A stretch of 32,220 bases of DNA from a virus, in the IMG/VR virus record IMGVR_UViG_3300005909_000078, positions 1 to 32,220 of that record, one strand, 5' to 3'. Position numbers and translations under genes: made by a program. The notes under the pieces were generated by a model. It made no database searches. It saw only the letters and a list, made by a program, of their open reading frames with translations, and had not been told where the DNA came from. Below are positions 1 to 10,126 of the stretch, piece after piece. Numbering within the stretch: the first letter of the stretch is position 1; the number at the start of each line of letters is the position of its first letter.

Positions 1-60
1 CCCATTCTGTACTAGGATTATTTACATCTTCCCAGTCTGTACTAGGATTATTTACATCTT
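1..60. repeat. Two tandem 30-bp direct repeats
   Basis: Positions 1-30 and 31-60 are identical apart from one base (cccattctg versus cccagtctg). They code in the minus-strand gene for two successive 10-residue units. The array may continue to the left of the window. Confidence 0.9.
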
Positions 61-586
61 CCCATATATCACATATTCAATTTATAGCCATATTATTAAC
101 GTCTATCATATTTATTTTATCCTCTAATACTATCAATAATTCTTGTGTTATACTTGATTCATCAAACATCAACAAACTATCCTCTAGTGCTATTTCTACA
201 ACAAAGATGCCTCCTCAAACGTCAAATAATCATAGGTTTTCAGATAGATTTAATGATATTCAAAGACCTATATTATAATTATCAGATATTCATAAATTTT
301 CAGATATTCATAAGTTTACGTCATATAATAAATTATAACCATCAGATATTCATAAATTTTCAGATAGATTTAAAATAATTTCAGTTCAAGCTATTCAATA
401 ATCATTAATTGAAAGAATTTCCTCTAATTCTAAAATTATATCAGATATTAATTCTGTAGTATTGTCATATAATAAAATATTTTCAAGATAAATATCTTCT
501 GAAAACAATTTATCATAAGCTACAGAATTTCAGTTAAATTCTTCATCATCATAAGATAATCAAGGCTCATCATATTTCCAACTCAT
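1..586 (-). CDS. Repeat-containing phage structural (tail-fibre-like) protein, 3' end outside window
   Basis: Starts ATG at 586 and stays open, with UGA = Gly, for 195 codons to the window edge, so the C-terminus is missing. The sequence is acidic and built from short degenerate repeats: units resembling LSENLGISD recur around residues 75-120, and the last visible part has two copies of a 10-residue WEDVNNPSTD-type unit. No catalytic motif or signal peptide is visible. The start overlaps the stop of the upstream gene by one base (TAATG), so the two are translationally coupled. Repetitive beta-type sequence next to a tail-type gene suggests a fibre or surface-attachment protein, but the family is not recognised. 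Eight or more UGA codons are in frame. Confidence 0.6.
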
Positions 587-1053
587 TATGCTAATATTAT
601 TTTATAAGTTATTTTCATAGTATCTCCCGAAGAGAAACTTTTAGTTACTGGTAGAACTAACCTAGATAGTAGAACCCCTGTAGTAACTGCGTTTAAAATT
701 CAAATCTCATTTACTGTAATAGTTCCAGTAGCTGTAAATGTATTTTCTAGCTGTAAGGTGTCATTTGCTACAGTAGTAGTAATTCTTGTAGGTGTTACTT
801 GTGTTCTCTCAAATCAATTAATAGTGTTTTCACTAATTAGTGCCGTTTGAGTTGCCCCAGCTACGGTAGAATCACTCCCATTAGCTAAATAATCAAAAGG
901 ACTATCTACATTTATTCATCCTAACAAATTAGCCACAGACGATAATCAAGTATTAACGATAATGTTTTCATACGTTTCGTTAAAAAGCTCATTACCATCA
1001 CTATCTCTTCATTCAATAGTAACCACTCACTTCAATTTTAATCAATTTTTCAT
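586..1053 (-). CDS. Phage tail/baseplate-type structural protein, 155 aa
   Basis: A complete gene from ATG at 1053 to TAA at 586-588. Residues about 28-70 read ENIIVNTGLSSVANLLGG, then YLANGSDSTVAGATQTAL. This pattern (a loop after an N-terminal beta strand, then a run of small residues, then a beta-rich C-terminal half) is common in short tail or baseplate proteins of tailed phages. That resemblance is from memory; the exact family is not named. The C-terminus ends in a beta-type segment (GDTMKITYKII). It sits directly downstream of a good promoter and is one-base coupled to the fibre-like gene that follows, forming a two-gene late operon separate from the main virion operon. Confidence 0.7.
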
Positions 1054-1087
1054 AATTATAAGCTAATAATATAAAGGTACTACCTCT

Positions 1088-1115
1088 TATATAACTTTTT
1101 TATATGAAAAATCAA
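1088..1115 (-). promoter_or_regulatory. Sigma70-type promoter for the tail gene pair
   Basis: On the minus strand there is TTGATT (1110-1115), a 16-base spacer and TATATA (1088-1093). A second register gives a 17-base spacer to ATATAA. The start codon at 1053 lies about 35 bases downstream. Confidence 0.55.
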
Positions 1116-1170
1116 TAAGTAATTTATTTTATTAATATAGTAGTTCTTAATTAACCTTTCTTTTGAAGAG

Positions 1171-1199
1171 TGGAAAAAAGTCTACTTTTCTATTGTAAT
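1171..1199 (+). promoter_or_regulatory. Promoter with palindromic operator-like spacer, twin of 24607-24635
   Basis: TGGAAA (1171-1176), a 17-base spacer and TGTAAT (1194-1199) precede the plus-strand gene pair. From 1173 to 1199 the sequence is identical over 27 bases to the promoter at 24607-24635. The spacer contains the perfect inverted repeat AAAAGT-CT-ACTTTT, a candidate repressor or activator site. Confidence 0.65.
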
Positions 1200-1263
1200 T
1201 TAAATATTTTTAACTATAATATAATTACTCAATAAAGCACTTTATAAATAAAGTATACAAATT

Positions 1264-1593
1264 ATGACTACACCAATAATAACTAAAAAAACTATGGAAA
1301 GAATATACACAGATACAGATAAGAAAGTAGAAGATAAAATAAATGAATTATGAAAATATTGTGATTTATTTGTTATTACGTCCACATTAAATTGAGAAAT
1401 AATAATACAAATACGACACATAAAACCAAGAGTAAAAATTAGATACGACCAAGTCCTAGAAATGTATCAAGAATTATCTAAAAACAATATTCAAGCTAGT
1501 TTAGTATTGACTGGATGGCAAGCAACATATTGACTTGAAAACGACAGAAAGAATATAATTAAAAACTTAAAACTTTATCATTATGAAAATTAA
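1264..1593 (+). CDS. Hypothetical protein, 109 aa, first gene of plus-strand pair
   Basis: The family is not recognised. From ATG at 1264 the frame is open to TAA at 1591-1593 with three UGA codons read as Gly. The product is a small mixed alpha/beta protein with a charged N-terminal helix (residues 10-28), then beta-type segments around LFVITSTLNGEIIIQIRH and a helix around QVLEMYQELSKN. There is no signal peptide or membrane segment. It overlaps the next gene by 11 bases. It is one of only two plus-strand genes in the window and lies 65 bases downstream of a promoter shared in sequence with a small-gene operon 23 kb away, so it may be an early or regulatory gene. Confidence 0.7.
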
Positions 1594-1831
1594 AGAATAC
1601 TTAAAACAGTCAGAAAAACTCAACCCCTGAGATGTTATATTGTATGATTCAGACGTAAATGTATGTAAATTCTGAGATATATTGCGGGTAAATATTATTG
1701 AATTAGATTTAAATTATATAACAGACGAAGATAAAGAATGAATACTATTTACTTTAGATAAAGACGGAAATCCTAAGAATCCTACAGTATTCAAATTAGA
1801 AAAAGATTTATTACAAAAAAAAGCCCAGTAA
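1583..1831 (+). CDS. Hypothetical protein, 82 aa, second gene of plus-strand pair
   Basis: The family is not recognised. ATG at 1583 lies inside the end of the preceding gene, and the TAA stop (1829-1831) falls within the loop of the following terminator. The protein begins MKIKEYLKQSEKLNPGDVIL and then looks beta-rich, ending in a Lys-rich segment. The GDVILYDSD and FGDILRV stretches could be part of a small beta barrel, but that is a guess. Three UGA codons are read as Gly. Expression is presumably shared with the gene upstream. Confidence 0.65.
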
Positions 1832-1842
1832 AGGGCTTTTTT
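1816..1842. terminator. Bidirectional rho-independent terminator
   Basis: AAAAAAGCCC (1817-1826) pairs with GGGCTTTTTT (1833-1842) around a 6-base loop. U tracts form in both orientations, so it can end the plus-strand pair and the long minus-strand virion operon whose last gene stops at 1849. Confidence 0.85.
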
Positions 1843-1848
1843 CTTTTA

Positions 1849-4470
1849 CTATTTAGATTCTAACGAACCTCAAACTCCTCATAACATAACTAATACTAAT
1901 GCAGACTGTAGGAATTGATTATATTCAATATCCGTAAGTCTTCAAGCCTTATGTTGTTTATCTAATTCAGAATAAACATTTTTAAATTTTTCTTTTCATT
2001 CAACTGTCTTTAAATCAGGTATTTCGTTTTTTGGATTACTAGCATATTCTTTTAATTTCTTCATAGTAATTTCTCAAAAATCTTTTTCTTTTCCTGAATT
2101 ATCAAAAACTCTAATACTAACCCCATCAGGAAACTTTCATAACTCCTCCAATATAGTTTCTCTAGCTCATTTATGGGCTTTAGAACCATAAGAAAAAGGT
2201 AAAACTCTCCTTTCTTTATTTTTTATAGTTCTACCTATAGCTCTTTTCATAGCTTCAATAAAATCTGTATGAGTATATGCTACAGTTATGTCTTCAAATC
2301 ATCTAGCATTAATATTATTGATTCTATTTATTCATTTACTAAGAGAAGTATCTATAATTATAGGATTATCATAGGATTCTTTCATAACTTTTTGTGTTCA
2401 ACTTTTTCCACTTCCTGCTCCACCTCATAAAACAACAACCTTTTTTCATTTATTTTCAGGCTTATTAAATATATAATCCTCATAATCTCTAGCTAAACTA
2501 GAAGAACTTTTTTGATTATCGCTAGCACTTACTCCATCTTTTTCTCAAAAATATCTTCTAAAATCATCTGTATTAATTACATTTCATAAATCCTTTTCGT
2601 GTTGTTTCATTATATTCGCTACTTCTTCCTTAGTTTTAGGTTTTATGTATTTAGCTATTTCTTCCTTTCATAATACATTAGTAGGAACATTTTTGAAAGC
2701 ATCTTTATTGTATATAACTGTATGAAAGTTTTCTCATCTTTCTATATTTACTCAGTCTATTCCTAGGTCGTCTACAAATTTCATAAATCCATCTACATCT
2801 CTCCTTTGAAAAACATCTCCCCATAAATTCATAATCTGCTCGTGTACTGTTTTTCCTCATACAAATGAATCTATAGCGTCGGATAATCATTTAGTGTAAT
2901 TTTCATCCCAGTTTTCGGCTATATCTTTTTTAGCTTGTTCATCAAAATTATTTACCGCTCTCTGTATTTGTCTTTTAGTTAGGAGTGTCGTATTTTCATC
3001 AACTATATTAGCTCCGACAGATTTCTCTAGCTTCATTATATCTTCTCAATACCCTAGAGCGTCAGATTTATTGGAAGTTGTATATATTCAAGGTCATTCC
3101 TGTGCTACTCTACCTATTTCTACTTCTTTTCATACTAATCAGCTCTTAAATTTAAATCAAGCGTCTAGATTCTGAAAGCTCTTAAAATCTCATCAATGAT
3201 ATACTGGTTTTTCATATTTAATTACCTTAGGTTCTAATTCTCATAAAGTTTCTTTTAAAGAATCTATATCATCAATAGTGTATGGAGTGTCATCAGCACT
3301 ATATATAGTATCGTTAGGGTATTCCTCTAGTTGTTCTATAATGTCTTTCGTATCTTCATGTTGATACTTATCGTTTCTACTTTTACTATCCATTTTTTTA
3401 CTACCCATTCCCTCAATTTTATCAACAAACCTTTTTCTATTTGAATCTAAATCTCTAATTTTTTTTAATAATTCTTGTTGTTTATCTTGTAATCATCCCC
3501 ATTTTTTTTCTCTATTTTTAAAATTTGTTTCAGGGTCTTCGTTTCTTTTTATAAAAGAATCAGCATTATCTTTGTTAAAATCTTTTAACTCTTGTTTTAA
3601 TCTTTTCTTTTCCATCTCCATTTCATACATTGTTGTAGGGTCTTCATCTTTATATGATAATTGCTCTCACTTCTTAACATCTTCAGTTTTACTTAAGGGC
3701 GTATTTTTTCTTTCTTCTTTAGTCATATCTTTTCTTGCTTCTACATTTCTACTTTCAACTTCTCATTTAAGACTATTATATAATTCATAGTCTGATTCTC
3801 TTGCAAATTTTATTTGATTTTCTATTGTTTCTTTAGATATATCAGAAAGTTTTTTAATGTTTTTATTTGATTTTAATATATTTTCAGCTTTTACTAAATC
3901 TTTATTTGTAGGATTAGGCTTATCTATTAAAAATTCCCATTCCCAAAAATCACGCCTATCTTTTATATCTGTCAATTTATCCCATTCTTTCCTATAATCC
4001 TTATTTAAATTACTTATTTTTTCTTTCATTATTTTAGTCATACTATTAGGACTTCATCAAGTAGAAAAAAACTCTTTTACCTGTATCAAATGCTGTATTT
4101 CGTGTAACAATGTTTTATTGAAATCATTTGTATTAGGGTTTATCTTTATGATAGGTAATCATTCTTTAGATATTATCAATTCTCAACCTCAAAACATTCT
4201 TTCATCTAATTGAATATCTACATCCCTCATTTCAGGGTAGTTCTCAAATAATTCATCGTGTTTTATGACTTTTCATAAAGGTAGATTATTTGTTCTTTGC
4301 CAATCTGCTATATTTTTCATCTTACTATCGTCTAGCTCAAACTTCCAGTCCCCATCCTGTTTAGTCCATCAACTTTCTTTCCATACTGCTTTTTCTACCC
4401 ATTCAGGAACTTTTCAGCCTTTCTCATATTTTTCATATTCTTTTTTAGCGTACTCTAGGGTATTATCATC
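1849..4470 (-). CDS. Giant polyvalent virion protein, C-terminal part (HExxH, ADP-ribosyltransferase and zeta-like kinase modules)
   Basis: 874 codons to TAG at 1849, in the frame that follows an A11 tract. No good start exists at its 5' end (first in-frame ATG at 4320), so it is most likely the continuation of the gene at 4463-7138. Modules in order: an HEIQH metallopeptidase-like motif (4090-4104) in NKTLLHEIQHLIQ; a long Lys/Glu-rich helical stretch; an ADP-ribosyltransferase-like domain from YHGG (about 3206) through GPGIYTTSNK (about 3080) to HTVIYN (about 2720); and a P-loop domain GGAGSGKSGT (about 2402-2430) followed by IIIDTSLSKG, resembling zeta-toxin kinases. This architecture matches the known phage polyvalent proteins, which are packaged in virions and delivered into the host. 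UGA encodes Gly in each motif. Whether each enzyme is active cannot be told from sequence. Confidence 0.8.
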
Positions 4471-7138
4471 TTTTTTTTTTTGCCTTAACTCAACCTATAG
4501 ACGCTTTCTTATTTCCTGAAGTGTTAAATACTTTTTTAGTTTCAAAAAAATCTTTAATCCCCATCTTTATTTTTTCCGCCTTACTTATACCTAGCCCACT
4601 ATCCCAAATCTCATTCAATAACTCGTCAGGAGTCATATCGTTAGGTCTTCACTCATTCATAGCCGTTATATACTGCTCTGCTTCATTTATAAAATATTCT
4701 TCACTTTTATTTCTAGTGTCGCCAGAACCCAAATCGTACGCTCAACTCTTTCTTCTATTTCTTATTCCCCTAAGATTACTAGCTTCTTTTAATAAGGAAG
4801 CAGGATAACCAGTACCTATAGAATCATATTCTTTCTTAGCCCCTTTCATAGCCTGCTCTCTGTAAATAGCTTCCTCAGGTGTAATGTCTCCAGTATCTAC
4901 GTCGCTAGAACCCGAATCATCCTTATTTATTTTACCCGATTTTTTAGCTTCTAGATATTCTGTATAAGTAGTTATTTCTCATAGCTCCTTACCTGAATCC
5001 AGTTCTTTTCATATAAATTTCTGATAATCCTGCATTTCTACCTCCTTATCTATTTTAGCTTTTTCTGATTTTCTAGCGTCTATTATAGCCTCTAAATCCT
5101 GAATAGTTTCGGCTTGTTCTATTTCCTTGTCTATAATTTTTCCATCATCTATAGCTTTATTTTTAGATTTTTTAAAATCATTTACTACTTCAACTTCTTC
5201 AAAGTTTTTAGCTATCTTATCTATTCCATCTTCTATAAATTGCTTAACCTTACCTATAGGAGTTCAGTTTTCTAGCTTCTTATTTAGTTTTTCAAACTGC
5301 TTTATCATTGTAGATAAGTTTTGCTGTAAGGTTATAGAGTTGTATGTTTTATTTCATACGTTACTCTTAACCAACATATTAACGAATCATCTTCAAGCTC
5401 AGAAAGTAACACTATCAACAATTCATCAAACTAGTCTTCATAATCTTTCTCATAATTTCCTTTTTCATACTCTTTTGATTAAATCAAAAGCTAAGTTTTC
5501 TAATCTTTCAGAGCTATCTTTTAATTTGTAAACATTGCTCATTTCTAAGTCTAATCCCTTAGCGATGTCATCAGGTAACTTACTTCTAGTGGTTTCTTTT
5601 ATTCAGCTTCTTATATTCTCATACATTTTAGCGTTTACGCTAGTTAAAGCGTCCCCTTTTTTATTAAAAGCTTTGCTTTTAAATTCTATTCAATAAATTC
5701 TAGAAAGCTTATTCATTTCCGATAAAGTAAGCCCATCTCAATTAAACTTATCCTTTATTTGTTTTATTTTATTCATACCATCAATATCAGCAGTTTTTCT
5801 ATAAACTTCCTCTAAATTACCTATAGCGGTTTCAACAAAATTTATCTTAACGCTACCTTTAGTAGTATGCGTAGATTCTTTATTATATAATATATCAGGG
5901 TTAAAGTTATCTGTTTTAGTTTCTAATATTTCATCTACTTTTTGTCATAAAATTTGGATTCTTTCGCTTGTTCTATTTGTCAAGTCTTCATAAGTTTCCA
6001 CTCAGTCTAAATCTGTGCTTTCAAGTCATTTTTTTAGCTTTTCAATGTCTTGTTTTTTTCCTTGTGTCGCTTCCGCTATAACATTATTTAATTTTTCTCT
6101 AACGGCTTTTCATCACATACTATTCCAAGCCTTAGCCCCAAATTTTATAACTCATTCTCCTGCGACTTCTCACGCTATTCATATTTCCCATTTAGGGACT
6201 TTATACCCAAGTATGTCTACATCTTCTCCCCAAATAGTGCTTCATTCTGATACTGCCTCAAATACTTCTTCTCACAATATTCACGATAACGCTATTCTTG
6301 CGGTTTTATATAATTTAGGAAAATTTGTAGCAATTTTCCTCATTCTTTCTATTTTAGTTATCTTGCTAATTTGTGCTCAGGGAATAAAAAAAGTAGCTAG
6401 CTCTTCTATCATTTCGCTTCATTTAGTTCTCCAGTCATCAGAATCAATTCAGAAAACTTCTTGTAATTCTGACTTCATTTCCTCCCCTCATTCCTTTACT
6501 TTCATAGAGATTTCATTTGCAAGCTCATTTGATTTAGAAGAATTAGCGAACTCCTCTCAATAAATAGCTTTATTTATTTGATATTGCGTATCCATCATAG
6601 CTTTAGCTAGCGGATTATCATTGAAAGTATAGTTTAAGATATTTCAACCAATAGCGGGAATATTTGCCGTCATCGCCCCTGCTGTATATTTTATATTTTC
6701 TTTCGCCTCAGTTCATAATTCTGATATAAATTCTGATACTACGTTTTTCTTCTTCTTTCAAAACATACTATTATGTATAAATTCATTTTTAGTTGCAAAT
6801 CTATCCATTATTAATTGTTGTTTTCCTCCTACGGGAGTAGCCTTTAATTGTTCCATAAATCTCTCACTCTCAAAATCATTAATATTCTCGGGTCTAACTT
6901 CAACATTATTTCAAACAACATTAGAAACCTGATAAGGTTCTCCAGTCTTTTGCTGTATTCAAGAATTATAGTCTTTACTTATAATTTCTTTAGCCTGAGG
7001 TTTATATTTATCTAATCCCTCAATTTTATAACCTCTTTTCGTAGCTTCATTCATAATTTCCTGATAGCTACTTCAAGGTTTTTTAGCTACCATTCATTGT
7101 AGTTGCTCCCTAGTTAGTACTTTTTCAAATTCTGCCAT
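4463..7138 (-). CDS. Giant polyvalent virion protein, N-terminal part (891 aa before frame change)
   Basis: ATG at 7138 opens an uninterrupted table-25 frame of 891 codons that ends in a TAA just past an 11-A tract. The N-terminal third has patches rich in Ala and Gly (residues 140-260) that could be membrane-active, as in ejection proteins. The middle is helical and charged. The last 130 residues (KKASIGGVK just before the tract) continue naturally into the sequence of the other frame (DDNTLEYAKKEYEKYEK, then a W-rich DGDWKFELDD stretch), as expected for a single polyvalent protein of about 1,760 residues. It is the last gene of the virion operon, 11 bases after the M23-like gene. Role inferred: internal virion protein carrying effector domains. 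Confidence 0.75.
4471..4481 (-). other. A11 slippery tract joining two halves of the giant gene
   Basis: The coding strand reads GGC, then eleven A, then GATGAT. The upstream frame ends at TAA seven bases past the tract. A net loss of one A, or gain of two, in the transcript (or a +1 ribosomal shift) opens the 874-codon downstream frame. A-tracts of this length are known sites of RNA polymerase slippage. A miscounted homopolymer in the assembly would look the same. Confidence 0.6.
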
Positions 7139-7149
7139 TGTTTAAATTA

Positions 7150-10104
7150 TTATTCAAATAAATCATCCATATCTGCGTTTTTTTTAGAATCTAACCAGTA
7201 TAGAGCGTTAGCGTATTCATTCATAGCTTCTTCTTCCGATACTTTTTCTCATTCATCTATACTATAATCGTCTTTAGCTCTAAACCAATTTCAATTCTTA
7301 TCTTTATATAAGTAGTTTCATATATGAGGGTCTGAATTTACTATCATACTTCCATCTTCATAAGATTTTATAGTAGGAGTTTCAGTATCAAATCATCATA
7401 AAGTATATGATGGATTTATTCATCTTTCTAAAGAGTTTTTTCTATAAAAATCTATTGTTTTATTAAGATTCTGTTTTCTATTTATTTCTACTCTTTTTAT
7501 AACATCTCTAAATTTTTGTGCGTCCTCATCCTTAAATAAATCCCCTTTCAGTTCTCAGCTTCATAATTTTGACATCCAAGTAGTCCAAGTAGAACCGAAT
7601 CATAGAGAATTAGCCGCCGCCGCGTACTCGCTTTCTCTTACTACTGAGGTAGGGTCTAATCACTTCATAAATAAGAATATAGTAGCCAAATCTCATGCTC
7701 CTCATAAAGTATCGTCTATAGTAGCTTCTAAATCTTTTGATAGGGCTTTTGTTGCGTTATATTTTACGTATTGTTCAGTAGCTTTAAATGACTTTCCTAA
7801 TCTGTCTGTTTCAGCTCTTTTTTCCTCAGGACTGCTATATCTTTGCATATAAGGTATATCTTTTTCTATTCTTTGTCTTTCTTGTTCTATTATTTTTATT
7901 TGTTCATCAGTATATTGTAAATTATCTAAATCAGCAACTTTTCTATTACCTTTCGCTATATCATCAGCAATTTGTGTTAGATTTTCAGGAATCGCTGGTA
8001 AATTATCAGTTCATATTGAGTTTACATATTCAGCTGTTTCTCTAGCGGTCATAAGTTTACCTGTTTTTCAATTTCTCATTGTCAAATCTAGATGAGTTCA
8101 CTTTCCGGCTGTCAATTCTTCGTCCGTAGGCTTTCTCCATACTCATCAAACTTTAGTAAGAACTTTTCAAGTATTTCCCATAGTTCAAACAGACTGTCAA
8201 GGGTATATATGTTGTCATACATACGCCGTAGTTTCATCTAAATGAGAAAAGGTCATAAGGTTACCATCCTTATCTTTAATTGTTGCCCAATTACCTCCCT
8301 TATCAGGATTATATCAAGTATTTACTACATCTCCCTCTATAGGAGCTGTTATAGGACTTCATTTAGTTCCTGATATATCTAATCAAGGCGACCATTCCGA
8401 ACTACCATATCTCAATACTCATCCTCAAACCGTATCAGTCCATTTTTTAGATAGCGATTCTATTTCTCCATCTATATTTTGTACACTCCGATTTCAAGTA
8501 ACTGGATTAAAAGAATACGCCTTACCCTCCTCAGAGTCAATATGTCATTGATATTTCGTGGTTTCTCCAGCCGTTAAAGTTTTTATATAAGCCTTATATT
8601 CAGGCTTATCTCTAACATTGTTTGAAATATTTGTAGTGATAGCTTCTCATAAACTAGCTCCACCGTCTACTAGCTTTGTTATATCTTCTTTTATCTGCTC
8701 TTTACTCCTTTGCATTGGTATACCCATTGCTTCCCATCTAGCCATCTCTTCATCTACGGCACTGTCTATAGCTTTCTTTCTTGTCGTCTTGTCTGAGCTA
8801 TTTATATCCCCGTATTGACTAGTGTATTGGTAGTCTATCTGAGATTTATAGGTTTCAAAGGCTCTTTTTTCTGCTTCTAACCCTCTTTCGTAGTCTTGCT
8901 CATTAGCATAAATTCAATATCAAAATTTTAAGTATCCAAATTGTTCATACCTATCGGCTCTATCCATTTCAGCTTGTTGCACCGATATATTATATTTCTG
9001 CCCCGCACTTGCTTGCATACTATTATAATTATCTAAAGATAATTGATAGTCTGTTTGGAGCTCATTATAGTCAGTAACCAAATCATTTTTCCTATTTTGT
9101 GCTATAGCTCTTACGTAACTGTCTGTAACATCAGAACCTTTAAGTTCTCTTTCTACATCTTTATCTATAGCGTCCATATCATCCTTTACTTTGTAGAAAT
9201 CCTCCTTTGCCTTATTCATTCTTTCTGTAGCTTCTTTCATTTCAGGAGTATTCATAACTATATCGTATTCAGCTTTTAAGTCTACCTTATCAGATTCAGG
9301 ATTTATAATGCCTGCGTCTGTCATATCTTTCATAATATCCTCAAACACATTTCAGTCTGTAGGGGTATCATCTACCGTTACTTCTCAATAAATTGCGTCC
9401 CCATTACTTCTTATTCTTTCTAAGTCTGTCTTATTTTTACTGTATAATAAATAACTATCATATAAATCAGGATTATAATTCTTTATATCGTCTAATTGTT
9501 CATTAGTTACTTTTTGTGTAGTCATACCACCATATAATCATTCAGCACTAGTATACTCTCTAAGATGAGAATATCTATTATTCTGTGCTGTTATATAGTC
9601 ATTTAGGTTTGAAAATCAAGCATTTTCTACTAATTTTCTCCTCAATGACGCTAATCCCTCAACCTGCTTTTCATCATCAAAATTAATTTTACCTCATCCA
9701 GCTTCCTGAACACTTCTCAATAATTCAGCCTCACTAAAATTACTTCACGCTCTAAGTTTTTCATCTATAACTCATTGTACGCTCCCAACTATTTCAGAAT
9801 TTCTTTTAGATATTCTTTCGGCTTCAAGCTTCTTTTCTTCCATAATCTTATCTTGTTCATCTCTAGCCTTATCTACAAGGTCTACAGTAGGTCAAACCTT
9901 TACCTTTGGAGGTTCTATAGTCTTTTTTTCTACTACTGGGGTATCAGCTACCTTACTTTGTTGTTGTGTAGGCACAACTTCTTGTTTTATTGGTGCTGTA
10001 TCCACAGTTTTTTTAGATTTCAATACTTGTCATTCTTGCCCTGTCAATTGTCAGTCTACTGGAGTAGCTGGAGTTACTCCCGCTTCTTCTGTTATTTCTA
10101 CCAT
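7150..10104 (-). CDS. 984-aa virion protein with degenerate M23 (LytM-type) peptidase domain
   Basis: ATG at 10104 to TAA at 7150-7152. The N-terminal 80 residues are Pro/Thr/Lys-rich and unstructured. Residues 90-500 are mostly charged helix. Residues about 560-690 form an M23 fold: GLDISGTKGSPITAPIEG, TFSHLDETT, VGQHIYPGQSVGTMGNTGKV, then GTHLDLTM. In active M23 enzymes the zinc site is HxxxD plus HxH. Here the first His is Ser (SPGLD) and HxH is HLD, so two of the three ligands are changed, although the Asp of HLD could still bind metal. The rest is helical, with an Ala-rich segment near residue 810. It lies between a tail-type gene and the giant polyvalent gene and is probably a virion-associated wall-binding or wall-degrading protein. 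Confidence 0.75.
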
Positions 10105-10126
10105 TTTCTTATGGTTAATAATTAAA

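Noticed and set aside
1-375. CRISPR-like or other array from the repeated TCAGATATTCATAA units and 30-bp repeats
   Set aside because: The units are degenerate, in phase with codons and translate to protein repeats without spacers.
6015-6563. A 182-codon plus-strand open frame, and other long plus-strand frames over 4265-5531, 7788-8045 and 10710-11450
   Set aside because: They lie opposite the long minus-strand virion genes and give Ser/Phe/Leu-rich sequence without domains. They are antisense shadows.
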